Part shown: one piece after another, positions 7,050-16,276 of the stretch
Numbering within the stretch: position 1 is the first letter of the stretch
Layout of the letters: every line of letters begins with the position of its first letter
IMG/VR virus record: IMGVR_UViG_3300024262_000126
Location: 1 to 34,409 of that record
Length of the DNA stretch: 34,409 nucleotides
Reading direction: 5' to 3' (one strand)
DNA from: a virus
Made by a program: the position numbers and the translations under genes
Notes under the pieces: generated by a model
What the model saw: the letters and a program-made list of their open reading frames with translations, nothing else
Told to the model about the DNA's origin: nothing
Databases searched by the model: none

Positions 7050-10000
7050 ACATGCACAGCTCGGCCCGCTAATGAATAGCCGGTTATCGTGCCATCCTTT
7101 ATTCCTTTCCAGACTTTTTCATCTAATACTCGGGCGATTAATAACCAACTCCCTTTTTTTATTTTTTGATTATTTATCTCAAAATCCACTGGTGCAATAT
7201 AAATTTCCAATACTTTGGTATCAATGTATTTACCTTTGTGGTTAACCTTAAATTTTTGCGGACCTTCCATATAAGAATAAAGAGCTTTTCTTATCTCTTC
7301 TTCATTAGTAGTATCACCCTGGCTATCTACCTCATTCGGAGCATAGACGACCCCGCATACAATATGCTCATCTTCTTTCTTAGAGATATCAAATATGGGA
7401 ATAAATTTATTAAATTCATAATGCTTAGATTTTCCAGCCTCGGCTTCTTCCTTGAGTTTCGATACCATCCACACCCTTTCGCCCTTCTTCCCGGCCTCGG
7501 TGACCGGTACATAGGCAAAAAGGTAAATCCCCTCTGGTATTACCTCTACATTTTTTATTTTTAGTTTCTTAGCATGATCATCCTGTGGCTCAATTGCGTT
7601 CCAATCAAAATCATCAAGGATTAGCATAGCCCCATACTTATTAGTGGTAGCTCCCACTGTTCCTGGTGGGAACATCTCAATCTTATTCTTACCGGCTTTC
7701 ATCCATGAAACGGGTCCTCTAATCGTCTCTGCCTCCGGTTCTTCTACCCTCGGTACCTTCCAGCCAAACCTGAGCTTGCCACCTTCTTTCAACTTCTTCA
7801 ATTTATCTAAACCGGTAAGGTTTCCGATCATTATCTCCCCACCTTCAAAATAATCATCGCCTTTTCTGACCATTCTTAAATCAATATGGGCTCCTTGCTC
7901 ACCTATTGCGCCCTTTAATAGCATCTTTAATTTAGTCGGATTGGCTCTGGATCTTACTGCTTCAGCGGACACCTTCTTAAGTTCTGAAACTTTATCTTCC
8001 TCTATCCCCATTATGTGAAGCTGCAGAACCCCTTTGCCGGTATTTCCTATCACATAATCTATATTCCCTTCCTCCGCTTTCTGTAACGTACCCTTTTCTC
8101 TTAGAATTTCTCTCTCTTTTTCCCAGGCTTCCTCGTCATCAAATTCGTGTTTTTGGTACCAGCTGTCGGGCATATTACAAATCCCGCCTACCGGCTCTTC
8201 ATCTCCACATATCAGACAACGCGGGTGTCCGTTGGGATGGGTATATTTAGCTGCTTTAAACTCGTGAATCTTTCCTGCTAAAGGTTTCTTCTTATTTTCA
8301 TTAATAACGGCTGTCTCCTTCCCATATTCTTCTGTTTGCTTATTTGATAATTTCTTTTCCATCCCTTCATCTTTATAGAATTCTCTCTTTAATTCAGCCC
8401 AGATATTTGGATTTCTATTATCCCCAAATTTCTTTGCTGCTATTCCATCTTTTACTTCTTTAACAGAGATTATTTCACCCTTACCATCACCGGTTGTGGC
8501 CCATTCCTTGAAATGTTTCTCGCAAAACCAGGCATGGCCTATTCCCTCAGCCCATAAGCATTCATAAACGGGAGGATTAGAGCATTCCATACATTGATCT
8601 CTCTTATGCTGTGCCTTCTGTAATATATTCGCACGTTCAGCTATCCCTATCACCTGCTTAGCAAAATAAGGCTCTTTTCGGTCCTTATCAATATCCAATA
8701 CCCTTGGTCCTAGCCATTGCAATTTATCTTCTTGAGGTATAATTTCTTCAATGCCTATAGTCAATATATCTCCTACGTTAGCATTTATCTTGGTATTAAA
8801 GGTCTTACCTAAGTCAATATATTTCTTACCTTTGAATTCAATTAGATTAGTAAATTTACTATCCCCTGGCAGCAAACCGCAATGATAGTTATAACCGCCG
8901 GCCCGGTTAGGAATTTTCTTAATGGCTATTACCTTTATCTCCGCTTCTATCTTTATCTTAGCCCAGCCTTCAATACTCCCGTCAGTGTCCCAGATACTGT
9001 TTAGATCCTTAACCATTATGCCTTCGCTTTGAGGCAACTTAGATAATTTTTTAAACTGAGCTTCTAACTCTTTGCCATCTTTAACTATTATAAAATTGGT
9101 CAAGTCAAAATGGGGATCACCCTTTAGGTATTTACTATAAAACTTCTCTAACTGTTCTCTTCTCTCCTTTAGTGGCTTCTTATGCAGATCTTCTTTCCAG
9201 TAAGGCAAATCAAATATAGTAGCCTTTATAATATCCTTTTCTTCCAACACCGGCTCATCACTCATCAATGTCATTAGCATAATACGGGGTAAGGCCTTAC
9301 CATCCCTATCGATACCCAAGCCAAAATCAAGTATAAAATCGTCAGGAACCTTTTTTAATACCTCCACTAATTCCTCAAGTTGTTTAGTCCTATCTTTATC
9401 CCCTTCAGTTTTTAGCCTTAGTTTATCTCCCAGCTTTTCTGCTACACATCTAAAGGCATTAAGTTTTTCCTCCACGTCCAGAGGAAACCTATCCTTAGCC
9501 CAGTTTTCAATCTGGGAATATTCAAATGCTTCAGTAATTCTGGCCATCGTGGGCTTAGGTGGGATGAAGGTTCCGAAGGGTTTAAGGTTATCGGCTTTTT
9601 TGATTTTAGCCACCTTGATAATTGCTATAGCAGTATTGTCTCCATGGTCGACCATTTTAATTTCAGCATCTTTATCGAATAATGCTTTGAAATCATCTAT
9701 CTTAATAAACTCCTGTTTATGTGTCGGATCAAGCCTCTTTAAAAGTGGACTAATAAATATCACCTTATTTTCAGCTACCCGGATAGCTTCCTTAATAATT
9801 TCATCGGGATTCTTTAAATGTTCCAATATATGAAGACCGATAACATTACAGAAATAATTATCTTCATAAGGTAGTTTCTCTTTTTCCAGATCTACCTTTT
9901 TAACAGTTAAACCTTTCTTTTTGCACATTCCTAAGGCAAAGTCATTATTATCTAAGCCATCTACCTGGTAGTTATAATAATCCGAGTTTATCAAAGCCCG

Positions 10001-10702
10001 CATCACCCGGCCGGTTCCACAACCCAGATCTAGTATCGTCTTACCCTTTAAGTTTTTGGCCATCTCTGCAAAGTCATAGATAAAATCCTGCTTCCATTCA
10101 TCCAAGCCCTCATAATATTCTTTAATGCCTTTTTCTATTTCCTCCGATTTACTGTAATCTTCTTTAACTTCAACCCTGTCAATCCTATTTTTTGATCTTA
10201 GAACCAAATCAAAAAGCGGAATGTAAGTTGAATGAGCCCCGGTTTCATTATAAACAAAATGGCATTCCTTCTCGATCTGCTTCTGCATTAATCGGGACAG
10301 CTTCAATTCCAACCCTTCATCCCGGTTTTTTTCGTCTTCTCTTACAATTAAATCCAGGTCATCTGCATCCTTCGGGGATTTGACAAAACCGCCACCAATG
10401 GACACATAATCGGGAACTTTTACTATATCACCTAAAGAAGATGTATTTATCCCATACACATTTTTTCTGAATAATGCCCTATCGATGCTTTGAACACCAT
10501 GAGTGAGTTTCCTCTTATTCATCTCCTTAAGTAGCAATCTATATTGATCGAGGAAGCTATTCTTCTCTAATTTACCAACTTTCTGTCGATTATTATTTTT
10601 AAACCATTTATTGAAAAGTTGAATAAATCTCAAGCGCAGGCTATATAATTCATCATCTGAAATTTTACTTAATTCTTCTGAAGTCATTCCCTCTATCTTC
10701 AC
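7046..10702 (-). CDS. Giant multidomain protein: nucleotidyltransferase-like, methyltransferase, DNA ligase-like, zinc-binding and XkdF-like protease domains
   Basis: This 1218-residue protein reads as several domains in order. Residues 102-120 look like a nucleotidyltransferase ('GGGFVKSPKDADDLDLIV'). Residues 221-320 are a class I SAM methyltransferase ('ILDLGCGTGR'). Residues 375-670 follow the ATP-dependent DNA ligase order: 'EEKLNAFR' with K413 as candidate adenylated lysine, 'ILDFGL', 'EGIMVK' and 'WAKIKIE', then an OB-like part. Cys/His clusters lie at 704-730 and 826-842. Residues 880-985 with 'AHIDLRM' recall the LigD phosphoesterase. Residues 1110-1218 match the XkdF-like prohead protease ('GVVYAPNEVDSQGD', H1155, 'GYSLAGRA'). 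In the ligase motif Asn replaces Asp (KLN for KxDG), so activity is uncertain. The start is GTG with AGGTGA upstream. Position between the head protein and scaffold supports the protease role. Confidence 0.75.
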   Translation of the reverse strand: MKIEGMTSEELSKISDDELYSLRLRFIQLFNKWFKNNNRQKVGKLEKNSFLDQYRLLLKEMNKRKLTHGVQSIDRALFRKNVYGINTSSLGDIVKVPDYVSIGGGFVKSPKDADDLDLIVREDEKNRDEGLELKLSRLMQKQIEKECHFVYNETGAHSTYIPLFDLVLRSKNRIDRVEVKEDYSKSEEIEKGIKEYYEGLDEWKQDFIYDFAEMAKNLKGKTILDLGCGTGRVMRALINSDYYNYQVDGLDNNDFALGMCKKKGLTVKKVDLEKEKLPYEDNYFCNVIGLHILEHLKNPDEIIKEAIRVAENKVIFISPLLKRLDPTHKQEFIKIDDFKALFDKDAEIKMVDHGDNTAIAIIKVAKIKKADNLKPFGTFIPPKPTMARITEAFEYSQIENWAKDRFPLDVEEKLNAFRCVAEKLGDKLRLKTEGDKDRTKQLEELVEVLKKVPDDFILDFGLGIDRDGKALPRIMLMTLMSDEPVLEEKDIIKATIFDLPYWKEDLHKKPLKERREQLEKFYSKYLKGDPHFDLTNFIIVKDGKELEAQFKKLSKLPQSEGIMVKDLNSIWDTDGSIEGWAKIKIEAEIKVIAIKKIPNRAGGYNYHCGLLPGDSKFTNLIEFKGKKYIDLGKTFNTKINANVGDILTIGIEEIIPQEDKLQWLGPRVLDIDKDRKEPYFAKQVIGIAERANILQKAQHKRDQCMECSNPPVYECLWAEGIGHAWFCEKHFKEWATTGDGKGEIISVKEVKDGIAAKKFGDNRNPNIWAELKREFYKDEGMEKKLSNKQTEEYGKETAVINENKKKPLAGKIHEFKAAKYTHPNGHPRCLICGDEEPVGGICNMPDSWYQKHEFDDEEAWEKEREILREKGTLQKAEEGNIDYVIGNTGKGVLQLHIMGIEEDKVSELKKVSAEAVRSRANPTKLKMLLKGAIGEQGAHIDLRMVRKGDDYFEGGEIMIGNLTGLDKLKKLKEGGKLRFGWKVPRVEEPEAETIRGPVSWMKAGKNKIEMFPPGTVGATTNKYGAMLILDDFDWNAIEPQDDHAKKLKIKNVEVIPEGIYLFAYVPVTEAGKKGERVWMVSKLKEEAEAGKSKHYEFNKFIPIFDISKKEDEHIVCGVVYAPNEVDSQGDTTNEEEIRKALYSYMEGPQKFKVNHKGKYIDTKVLEIYIAPVDFEINNQKIKKGSWLLIARVLDEKVWKGIKDGTITGYSLAGRAVHV

Positions 10703-10789
10703 TTCTAATCACCTACTTTATCTAATAACTAACATACCGAATCTGGTATATTAGTTAATTTTTAATCTTAATATATTTTAATTTACTTT

Positions 10790-11017
10790 TTAATAAATCC
10801 TACCCTTTACGAATTTAGGAATTTCAGTTATTTCTACTATCTTTCCGCCGATCTCTTTAACTACTAGTTCTGCTAAAGCTAAATCCCGGATAGGAGTATA
10901 ATATTCTATATCCTCATAGGAAAATGTGTCTAGGATGCTTTTCATTATCCTATCTTTACATTTCCACTTCTCATTTTCTAAGGTAGCTTTAACTTCCGCT
11001 ATTCTAATAGTTATCAT
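10790..11017 (-). CDS. Hypothetical 75-residue protein
   Basis: I do not recognise this protein. It has an N-terminal strand-helix ('MITIRIAEVKATLENEKWKCKDRIMKSIL'), then 'DLALAELVVKEIGGKIVEITEI', which looks like a helix-strand unit, and a basic end 'KFVKGRIY'. The start codon directly follows the stop codon of the Mu F-like/zincin gene and has GAGGAG nearby, so it is co-translated. The next gene, the giant protein, starts 87 bases further on. A small virion or assembly role is possible from the setting only. Confidence 0.5.
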   Translation of the reverse strand: MITIRIAEVKATLENEKWKCKDRIMKSILDTFSYEDIEYYTPIRDLALAELVVKEIGGKIVEITEIPKFVKGRIY

Positions 11018-12703
11018 TTATAGCGCTCCTCTTACAAGTTTGTAAATAAAGTTGAAATATTCTGGGTCTTTGATAGCAAGTTTATAAGGGTCATTATAAA
11101 AATATTGCAGGCCCATGCTCAATATTTCTGTTGCCTGTCCTTTATAATCTTTACCCATATAGGCATCGATAAACTTATCTTTTCTGGTTAGCTCATCTCT
11201 TCCGAATCCAGATCCCAGCCATTCTAGAGGGCATCCTTTAGTTCTCTTGGTATAAAATTCCATTATTGTGCGGTGAACTTTACCGCTTGAATCTTCAATA
11301 AAATGTCCGAATTCATGAATAACGGTTCTATTGACTTCACTAAGTGAGTAGTAAGGTCCCGACCTGCTTAAGCATACCCCCTGTTTCATATCGTAAAACG
11401 CCCTTGAGTCTGCTTTCTTTATTAGAACTTCATATCTGCCTACTATATCTTTATTCACGAATTTTTCACACTCATCGATGGCTTTTAATATCTTGCGTTT
11501 TTGCTCTGGTCCTATATCCGGGAACAATATCTCGGGTCTGAATTTTGGACGGAGTGCCCTATCCACATATAGGTCATTGCGCATACCTATCTTCATTTGA
11601 TTAATGCTGTACCTTCTCTTGGCAGAGGCCTCTTTCATAAGGAGTCGATATCGATTAGTTTCTACCATATCTTTTTCCAGATAATAGGCGTTTTGCACTT
11701 TTTTCCTGTAAAGAGCAATTTCATTAGTTAATTTTCTCTGTTCTTCTATCTTATCTTTATATTTGGCTATAAGTTTATCGCTTGCTTTTTCTGGTCTCTT
11801 TGGTACCTTCGGTTTCTTCTTCGCTCTGGAAATTACTACAATCCAATGACACCGGCAATTAGGATGTTTTGGAAGGACTCCTCTAGCTTCGGCTCGCGTA
11901 AATCTTTGCCCCGCCAAATCCAGACATTCGGAACAGGCATCTCCGGCCGAAGATATCTCTACCTCTTCATACCGGGTTCCCTCCAATGAATCTAAATAGC
12001 CCTCGTTTACACTTCTTGATACTTCGGTCCTAGCTATTAATTCACTACGGTCTCTCAAAAGTCTATCATAACGTTTAGTATACTTTTGTAGATATAACTC
12101 TTTAGGGAGCTTCTGTGCCTCTAACGCTTTTCTATATTTCAGTAAGGCCGCACTCTGTCTCCCATTTAGCCCCACATCTTTTAAATGTTCTATATCCCTT
12201 GCTACTTGAGTAAGCGTCTTCCCTTCCTTCAATCCATGGGACACTATTTCCCGGATTCCTTTTTTTGTCTCCTTTTCTACCAGCGTGATTAATTCATAAG
12301 AATATTTCTCGGCCCACTTTACCGATAAAGGATTTATTACGTCAAAAGAAGCCTCGATTTTGGCATGCGCTCGGGATAAGTTGCCGGATCTTTCCATTAT
12401 ATTAAGATAGGCCGGTTTGATTATGCTCTCTCCTTCTTTTTCTATCGTTTCCCAATCTACATAATCTATTATTATTTGGGACTTGGATTTCTTTTCAATT
12501 TTTAGAATTCTATTTTTAATATCTCTGATAATCTGTTTCCGGGATAGTTGCATCCAATCCCGGACCTTAGGGTATAGATAGGCCTCACACTCATCCATCA
12601 ATTTAAGTATCTGCTTACTTAGCCTTTCCTTGCGGCCTACCTTCTCAAAAAATATATCTACAAGTTTATCCAATTCCTCTACGGTATTACTGGTTAATGG
12701 CAT
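11018..12703 (-). CDS. Mu F/SPP1 gp7-like head morphogenesis protein fused to a zincin metallopeptidase
   Basis: Residues about 1-290 are a phage head morphogenesis protein of the Mu gpF/SPP1 gp7 type. They end in 'ARTEVSRSVNEGYLDSL', C257-x2-C260, 'GQRFTRAEARGVLPKHPNCRCHW' with H280, C283 and C285, the family signature. A charged linker (295-375) follows. Residues 375-561 contain HEFGH at 463-467, a zincin HExxH motif, with E526 in 'QATEILSMG' as a candidate third zinc ligand. The protein would enter the procapsid with the portal; the peptidase may act in maturation or be delivered into the host. The second domain is firmly seen, its target is unknown. AGGAG lies upstream of the start. Confidence 0.8.
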   Translation of the reverse strand: MPLTSNTVEELDKLVDIFFEKVGRKERLSKQILKLMDECEAYLYPKVRDWMQLSRKQIIRDIKNRILKIEKKSKSQIIIDYVDWETIEKEGESIIKPAYLNIMERSGNLSRAHAKIEASFDVINPLSVKWAEKYSYELITLVEKETKKGIREIVSHGLKEGKTLTQVARDIEHLKDVGLNGRQSAALLKYRKALEAQKLPKELYLQKYTKRYDRLLRDRSELIARTEVSRSVNEGYLDSLEGTRYEEVEISSAGDACSECLDLAGQRFTRAEARGVLPKHPNCRCHWIVVISRAKKKPKVPKRPEKASDKLIAKYKDKIEEQRKLTNEIALYRKKVQNAYYLEKDMVETNRYRLLMKEASAKRRYSINQMKIGMRNDLYVDRALRPKFRPEILFPDIGPEQKRKILKAIDECEKFVNKDIVGRYEVLIKKADSRAFYDMKQGVCLSRSGPYYSLSEVNRTVIHEFGHFIEDSSGKVHRTIMEFYTKRTKGCPLEWLGSGFGRDELTRKDKFIDAYMGKDYKGQATEILSMGLQYFYNDPYKLAIKDPEYFNFIYKLVRGAL

Positions 12704-12733
12704 AATTATTTAGCTCCTCTTCTTCATAGCCAT

Positions 12734-12913
12734 TTACTCTTTCCTCCACGGAGTCCGGCCATCTGCTATTCCCAATTCTATTCTGATAGCTATCTTGACT
12801 CCCGGCATATCTTCTTTAATCTTCTTATCTAACATCTGGCCTATCTCTGCCAAGGTCTCTTTCACATAACCTTCTAATTCCATCTTTTTAATGAATTTCT
12901 CTATATCTACCAT
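12734..12913 (-). CDS. Small charged protein between portal and head morphogenesis genes
   Basis: A 59-residue protein starting at ATG 12913, five bases after the portal stop codon, with AGAGGAT upstream; a longer start at 12967 would overlap the portal gene by 50 bases without a better site. It is a charged helical protein ('KFIKKMELEGYVKETLAEIGQMLDKKIKEDM') ending in a strand-like 'VKIAIRIELGIADGRTPWRKE'. I do not recognise it. The place between portal and head morphogenesis genes suggests a small head component. Confidence 0.5.
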   Translation of the reverse strand: MVDIEKFIKKMELEGYVKETLAEIGQMLDKKIKEDMPGVKIAIRIELGIADGRTPWRKE

Positions 12914-12917
12914 TCTT

Positions 12918-14411
12918 CTAATCCTCTGACCTTTCTTCTTCCTTACCCACTTCTTTAAGAAAATCACCTTCAGCTAATTTGTTAATTCCCTCTTTAAGAT
13001 CTTCTATAGTTTTGATAAATTTGTCTTCTCTCTTCTCCAGTTCTTCTTCTCCTACCTCTATCAAACTAGAACCGATATAAAATTTGTTTCCCCCGGGATA
13101 GGGTTTGCCTATATCCAGTAAATTTATTGCTTGATTGGGAGTCATTGCCGCTGATTGAATCAAAGATATATACCTTTTGGCTTCGGCATCTACATCTCTG
13201 ATATCTAGATCGTTAAGCTTGAATTTATAGCATTCACAATTTAATCCCTGCTCTATAATCTTATGATTTACCATATCTTCGATATCTTCCTGCAATGGTT
13301 CGACGACTCCATTCTTATATATCTCGGTAGATTCTTTAATATTGGTTCCGCCTAATCTGCCCACAATATTAAGTCCTATACGATAGCCTGGCATGGAATA
13401 GGCCATTAAAACATCGTCTATCAACCGCTGAGTATAGACTCTGAAGCTGCCTTCCTGTATATCCACCGAAAGCTTTTCAGAGTCCATGGAATCGCCTTCA
13501 TTGACCTTAAAGACCATGGTCTTGTGGGCATTCTTGGAACCCTTTATCTCGGTATCCAGGAATTTTTCAATCTTCTTGGGTGAGTCATCGGACCAGTTGC
13601 CTTTTAAGACGATCATCCAGGCCGGGACCCCGTAGTTTTCAAAGAAGGCCAGATTGTAATCCCGAATTTCAATCAGGGCAATGACTGAACCGACGGCAGA
13701 CAGGATATTAGGGGCACCATAGTAATCAGAGCGGGGATAATAGTTTTTATAATAGATCAGTTCATTAGCCCTAGTCTTCAGGTCATAAGTTCCTTTCTTC
13801 CCATCCTTAGCGGAGATATTATCTTTTGCTCCAAAGGCCTTGAACCAGACTTCTTTAAGCCCCCGTTGCTGAAAGAATTTCTCTTTTTTCTTGTGTATTT
13901 TAAAGGTATGAGCCGGAGTATGATAAATCTCTGCAATCTCGCCTTTAGCATCCCTTACCACTTCCAAACCCCACCAACCTATTATTCCCCAATCAATCAA
14001 CAGTTCATTTAGGATAGTCCTCAAAGAATCATCAGGATTGGGTTTGTCTAAAAACTCTTGGATCTTTTTACTCTCGGCCTCATTCTCCTTTTTGCCTTCC
14101 TTTAGGACCAGCTTCCAACCTAATCCGGCTACATCCTTAGCAATCTGCTTCACGCAGGCAGAAAATACCGAATTAGATTCATTTAGAATTAAAAAATTAG
14201 CGGGAGCATAGGGATAAGAAACCAAGCCCCCGATACCGTAGACTTCTTTTTGGACCTGTTTGGAGGACTTTTTAAAAGCAGATTTTTGGCCTTCAGCTTC
14301 AAATCTATCTAATATCGAAGTGGAGGCACTTTTTCTGGTCTCCACATAAACATACGATTGTTCTTTTTTACCTTTATCTTTAATACTTATTTTACTATCC
14401 GGTGTAGACAT
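12918..14411 (-). CDS. Portal protein
   Basis: A 497-residue protein located directly after the large terminase gene, as portal genes are. It shows the HK97/SPP1-type portal pattern: 'LILNESNSVFSACVKQIAKDVAGLGWKLV' near the N-terminus, 'YHTPAHTFKIHKK', 'ANELIYYKNYYPRSDYYGAPNI' and 'FFENYGVPAWMIVLKG', then 'SVDIQEGSFRVYTQRLIDDVLMAYSMPGYRIGL' in the stem/wing region and 'GKPYPGGNKFY' towards the end. The portal ring forms the DNA entry channel and binds the terminase. I chose ATG 14411, which has AAGGAGAGG upstream. It overlaps the terminase end by 17 bases. Confidence 0.85.
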   Translation of the reverse strand: MSTPDSKISIKDKGKKEQSYVYVETRKSASTSILDRFEAEGQKSAFKKSSKQVQKEVYGIGGLVSYPYAPANFLILNESNSVFSACVKQIAKDVAGLGWKLVLKEGKKENEAESKKIQEFLDKPNPDDSLRTILNELLIDWGIIGWWGLEVVRDAKGEIAEIYHTPAHTFKIHKKKEKFFQQRGLKEVWFKAFGAKDNISAKDGKKGTYDLKTRANELIYYKNYYPRSDYYGAPNILSAVGSVIALIEIRDYNLAFFENYGVPAWMIVLKGNWSDDSPKKIEKFLDTEIKGSKNAHKTMVFKVNEGDSMDSEKLSVDIQEGSFRVYTQRLIDDVLMAYSMPGYRIGLNIVGRLGGTNIKESTEIYKNGVVEPLQEDIEDMVNHKIIEQGLNCECYKFKLNDLDIRDVDAEAKRYISLIQSAAMTPNQAINLLDIGKPYPGGNKFYIGSSLIEVGEEELEKREDKFIKTIEDLKEGINKLAEGDFLKEVGKEEERSED

Positions 14412-15858
14412 AACTTTCTTTCCTCTCCTTCTTTTTAGAGAAAGTATTGGCCACCGCATCCCCATAGTCCGGGGACCGTCCCAACCTCTTTTTTATCTTA
14501 TCCTTCTCCTCGATTATAATGTCGCCATTGCTCCTAGTGGTCCAATGCACCTCGGTCAAGTCTTGAGTCAATTCATCTATCGGGGGCAGGGCTAACTCTC
14601 CTTCGAATGCTGGATCTAAAGCATCTCTTAAGGCCCAATATAAATAGGCCCTCATATTGGCAAAGGTCCTCTGTTCAGTCATGTCGGTCAGTCCCTTCGC
14701 TGATTCTGAAGCCATAACTCCAATCGCATTAACCTTCAGTTCTATCAATCTCGAGAAGACTCCGGCCCCCTCTCCTGCTGAATCTATATAGGTGATATCT
14801 TCTTTCTTTATTAATTCATTTTTTGCTTTTCCTACGGTTACCATGTGATCCTGTTTGCTGTAGACTTTAAGTCTTTCAATAACGTCTCCTCTTCTGAAAG
14901 CAAATACAGTAAGATCCCTGCCCATGCCGGCTACATCGACTCCCAATTTTAAGGCGCCTTCCCCTTTCCCCTGTAAATCCTGCCATCTATCGTTGGCCAA
15001 TTCTACCCAGCTTAAGGGTATTAAAGTATCCTCTGTCGCTCGCGGGAATTCGCCCATAATTTTAACTAAGAATAAATCATTAGGTCGGTACCATTTACCT
15101 TCCCATTTGAAATCGTATAAATCTCTTCTTTGTTCTCCTTCTTCTATTTCTGTAACCCATCCCGGTTTTCTGATCTTTTCATCAATCCACTCCCAATCTA
15201 CCTGTCCCGGGATTAATATCTTTTTGGCCCTAACATTTACTGCATTCAAGCAGTTCATTTTGAACTTCTTATAAAGGGAACTCCTGGTACTCTGATAGGC
15301 CTCCCCAGAGGTCCTGTTCGGGTTGAATATCAAAACTAATCGGCTATTCCCGGTAAGTAATCCCTCTATGGCATCAAAAGTTACCTGGTCTATCCCGCTC
15401 GCTTCAGTAACCACTACCATAAGATTAGGAGAGTGAAATCCGGTCCAGTCTTCCGGTTTCTTGTCTTTTGTTTTAAAGCCTAATAAAAACCAGTCTGAAT
15501 CCTCAGAGAAAGTTATTTTATGAGTCCACAAGTCTCCTCCTAAATTTATCTTCGCATTTCTATATATTCTGCCTATCTCGGACATCATAATACTAATAAC
15601 TTGTCTATCTGTAGGTGCCGTATTGATAACCTTGGAGGGAATATTCAGATACAAAAAACATAAAGAACCTACAGCAGCTACGTAGTCCTTTCCTGCTGCA
15701 TGCCCTGATCTAACCGATGTCCTCCTATGGATTTGCATTGATTCTAAAATTCTTCTCTGCTTCTGGTCGAGTCTTACTCCCAAACCTTCTCTAGCGAACT
15801 TATTCCAGTCGCCTTCATAACTGCTTAGAATATCTATTTCCCTCTCGCTTAATCTCAA
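14395..15858 (-). CDS. terL: Terminase large subunit
   Basis: A 487-residue packaging motor. The ATPase half has a Walker A-like 'RSGHAAGKD' (50-58) and a Walker B strand with 'LMVVVTEASG' (146-155), where E152 is the likely catalytic acid. A coupling 'IFNPNRTSGEA' follows at about 178. The nuclease half has RuvC/RNase H-like acidic residues: D308 in 'LGVDVAGMGRD', D359 in 'YIDSAGEGAGVF' and D467 in 'SPDYGDAVA'. This is the Mu gp28-type terminase. It cuts concatemeric phage DNA and pumps it through the portal. It lies 10 bases downstream of the small terminase gene and overlaps the portal start. Confidence 0.9.
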   Translation of the reverse strand: MRLSEREIDILSSYEGDWNKFAREGLGVRLDQKQRRILESMQIHRRTSVRSGHAAGKDYVAAVGSLCFLYLNIPSKVINTAPTDRQVISIMMSEIGRIYRNAKINLGGDLWTHKITFSEDSDWFLLGFKTKDKKPEDWTGFHSPNLMVVVTEASGIDQVTFDAIEGLLTGNSRLVLIFNPNRTSGEAYQSTRSSLYKKFKMNCLNAVNVRAKKILIPGQVDWEWIDEKIRKPGWVTEIEEGEQRRDLYDFKWEGKWYRPNDLFLVKIMGEFPRATEDTLIPLSWVELANDRWQDLQGKGEGALKLGVDVAGMGRDLTVFAFRRGDVIERLKVYSKQDHMVTVGKAKNELIKKEDITYIDSAGEGAGVFSRLIELKVNAIGVMASESAKGLTDMTEQRTFANMRAYLYWALRDALDPAFEGELALPPIDELTQDLTEVHWTTRSNGDIIIEEKDKIKKRLGRSPDYGDAVANTFSKKKERKESYVYTG

Positions 15859-15868
15859 TTTAACCGCC

Positions 15869-16276
15869 TCATCTGAATAGGATCCTGCTAGTCTTTGTTT
15901 CTTTCTCCTGCTCTTTTTTCGCTTTCATTAGATTAGCAAAAGTAAGTTCCAACGATACCTCGTGAGTAGTTTTATCTGACCATCTATCTTTAGCCCTATT
16001 CTTCAGCCAGAATATTTGAGCAGTAACATTACCTTTCAAGGCACTTGCATATAAAGCATCTTCTACGGTCTGGGTCCGACTATCGATAATTGATAATATT
16101 TTATTATCGAAACCTATATATTTTTTTCGCCATCTCCAAATAGTATCCCGGCTTAAATTTACTGCTTTACAAGCATCACTTATAGACACCCCGCCGGTAA
16201 GTGATTCTAAAAAATCTTCTTTTTGTCGATTTCTTGTCAGATTTGTCAGATTTTTTGCCGTTTCTCTTTTATTCAT
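15869..16276 (-). CDS. terS: Terminase small subunit
   Basis: A 135-residue protein with an N-terminal helix-turn-helix ('GGVSISDACKAVNLSRDTIWRWRKKY', residues about 28-54) of the phBC6A51/terminase small subunit type. A helical part follows ('VEDALYASALKGNVTAQIFWLKNRAKDRWSDK'), whose 'ALkGn..A..fwLknRa..~W.dk' pattern is the standard marker of these proteins. It would recognise phage DNA and load the large subunit. The start overlaps the upstream methyltransferase end by 8 bases. A lysine/glutamate-rich tail follows the conserved part. Confidence 0.85.
   Translation of the reverse strand: MNKRETAKNLTNLTRNRQKEDFLESLTGGVSISDACKAVNLSRDTIWRWRKKYIGFDNKILSIIDSRTQTVEDALYASALKGNVTAQIFWLKNRAKDRWSDKTTHEVSLELTFANLMKAKKEQEKETKTSRILFR

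Noticed and set aside
7046-10702. A complete LigD-type end-joining enzyme
   Set aside because: The polymerase domain is absent, no Ku gene is nearby and the ligase motif is altered; only ligase-like and phosphoesterase-like parts can be argued.
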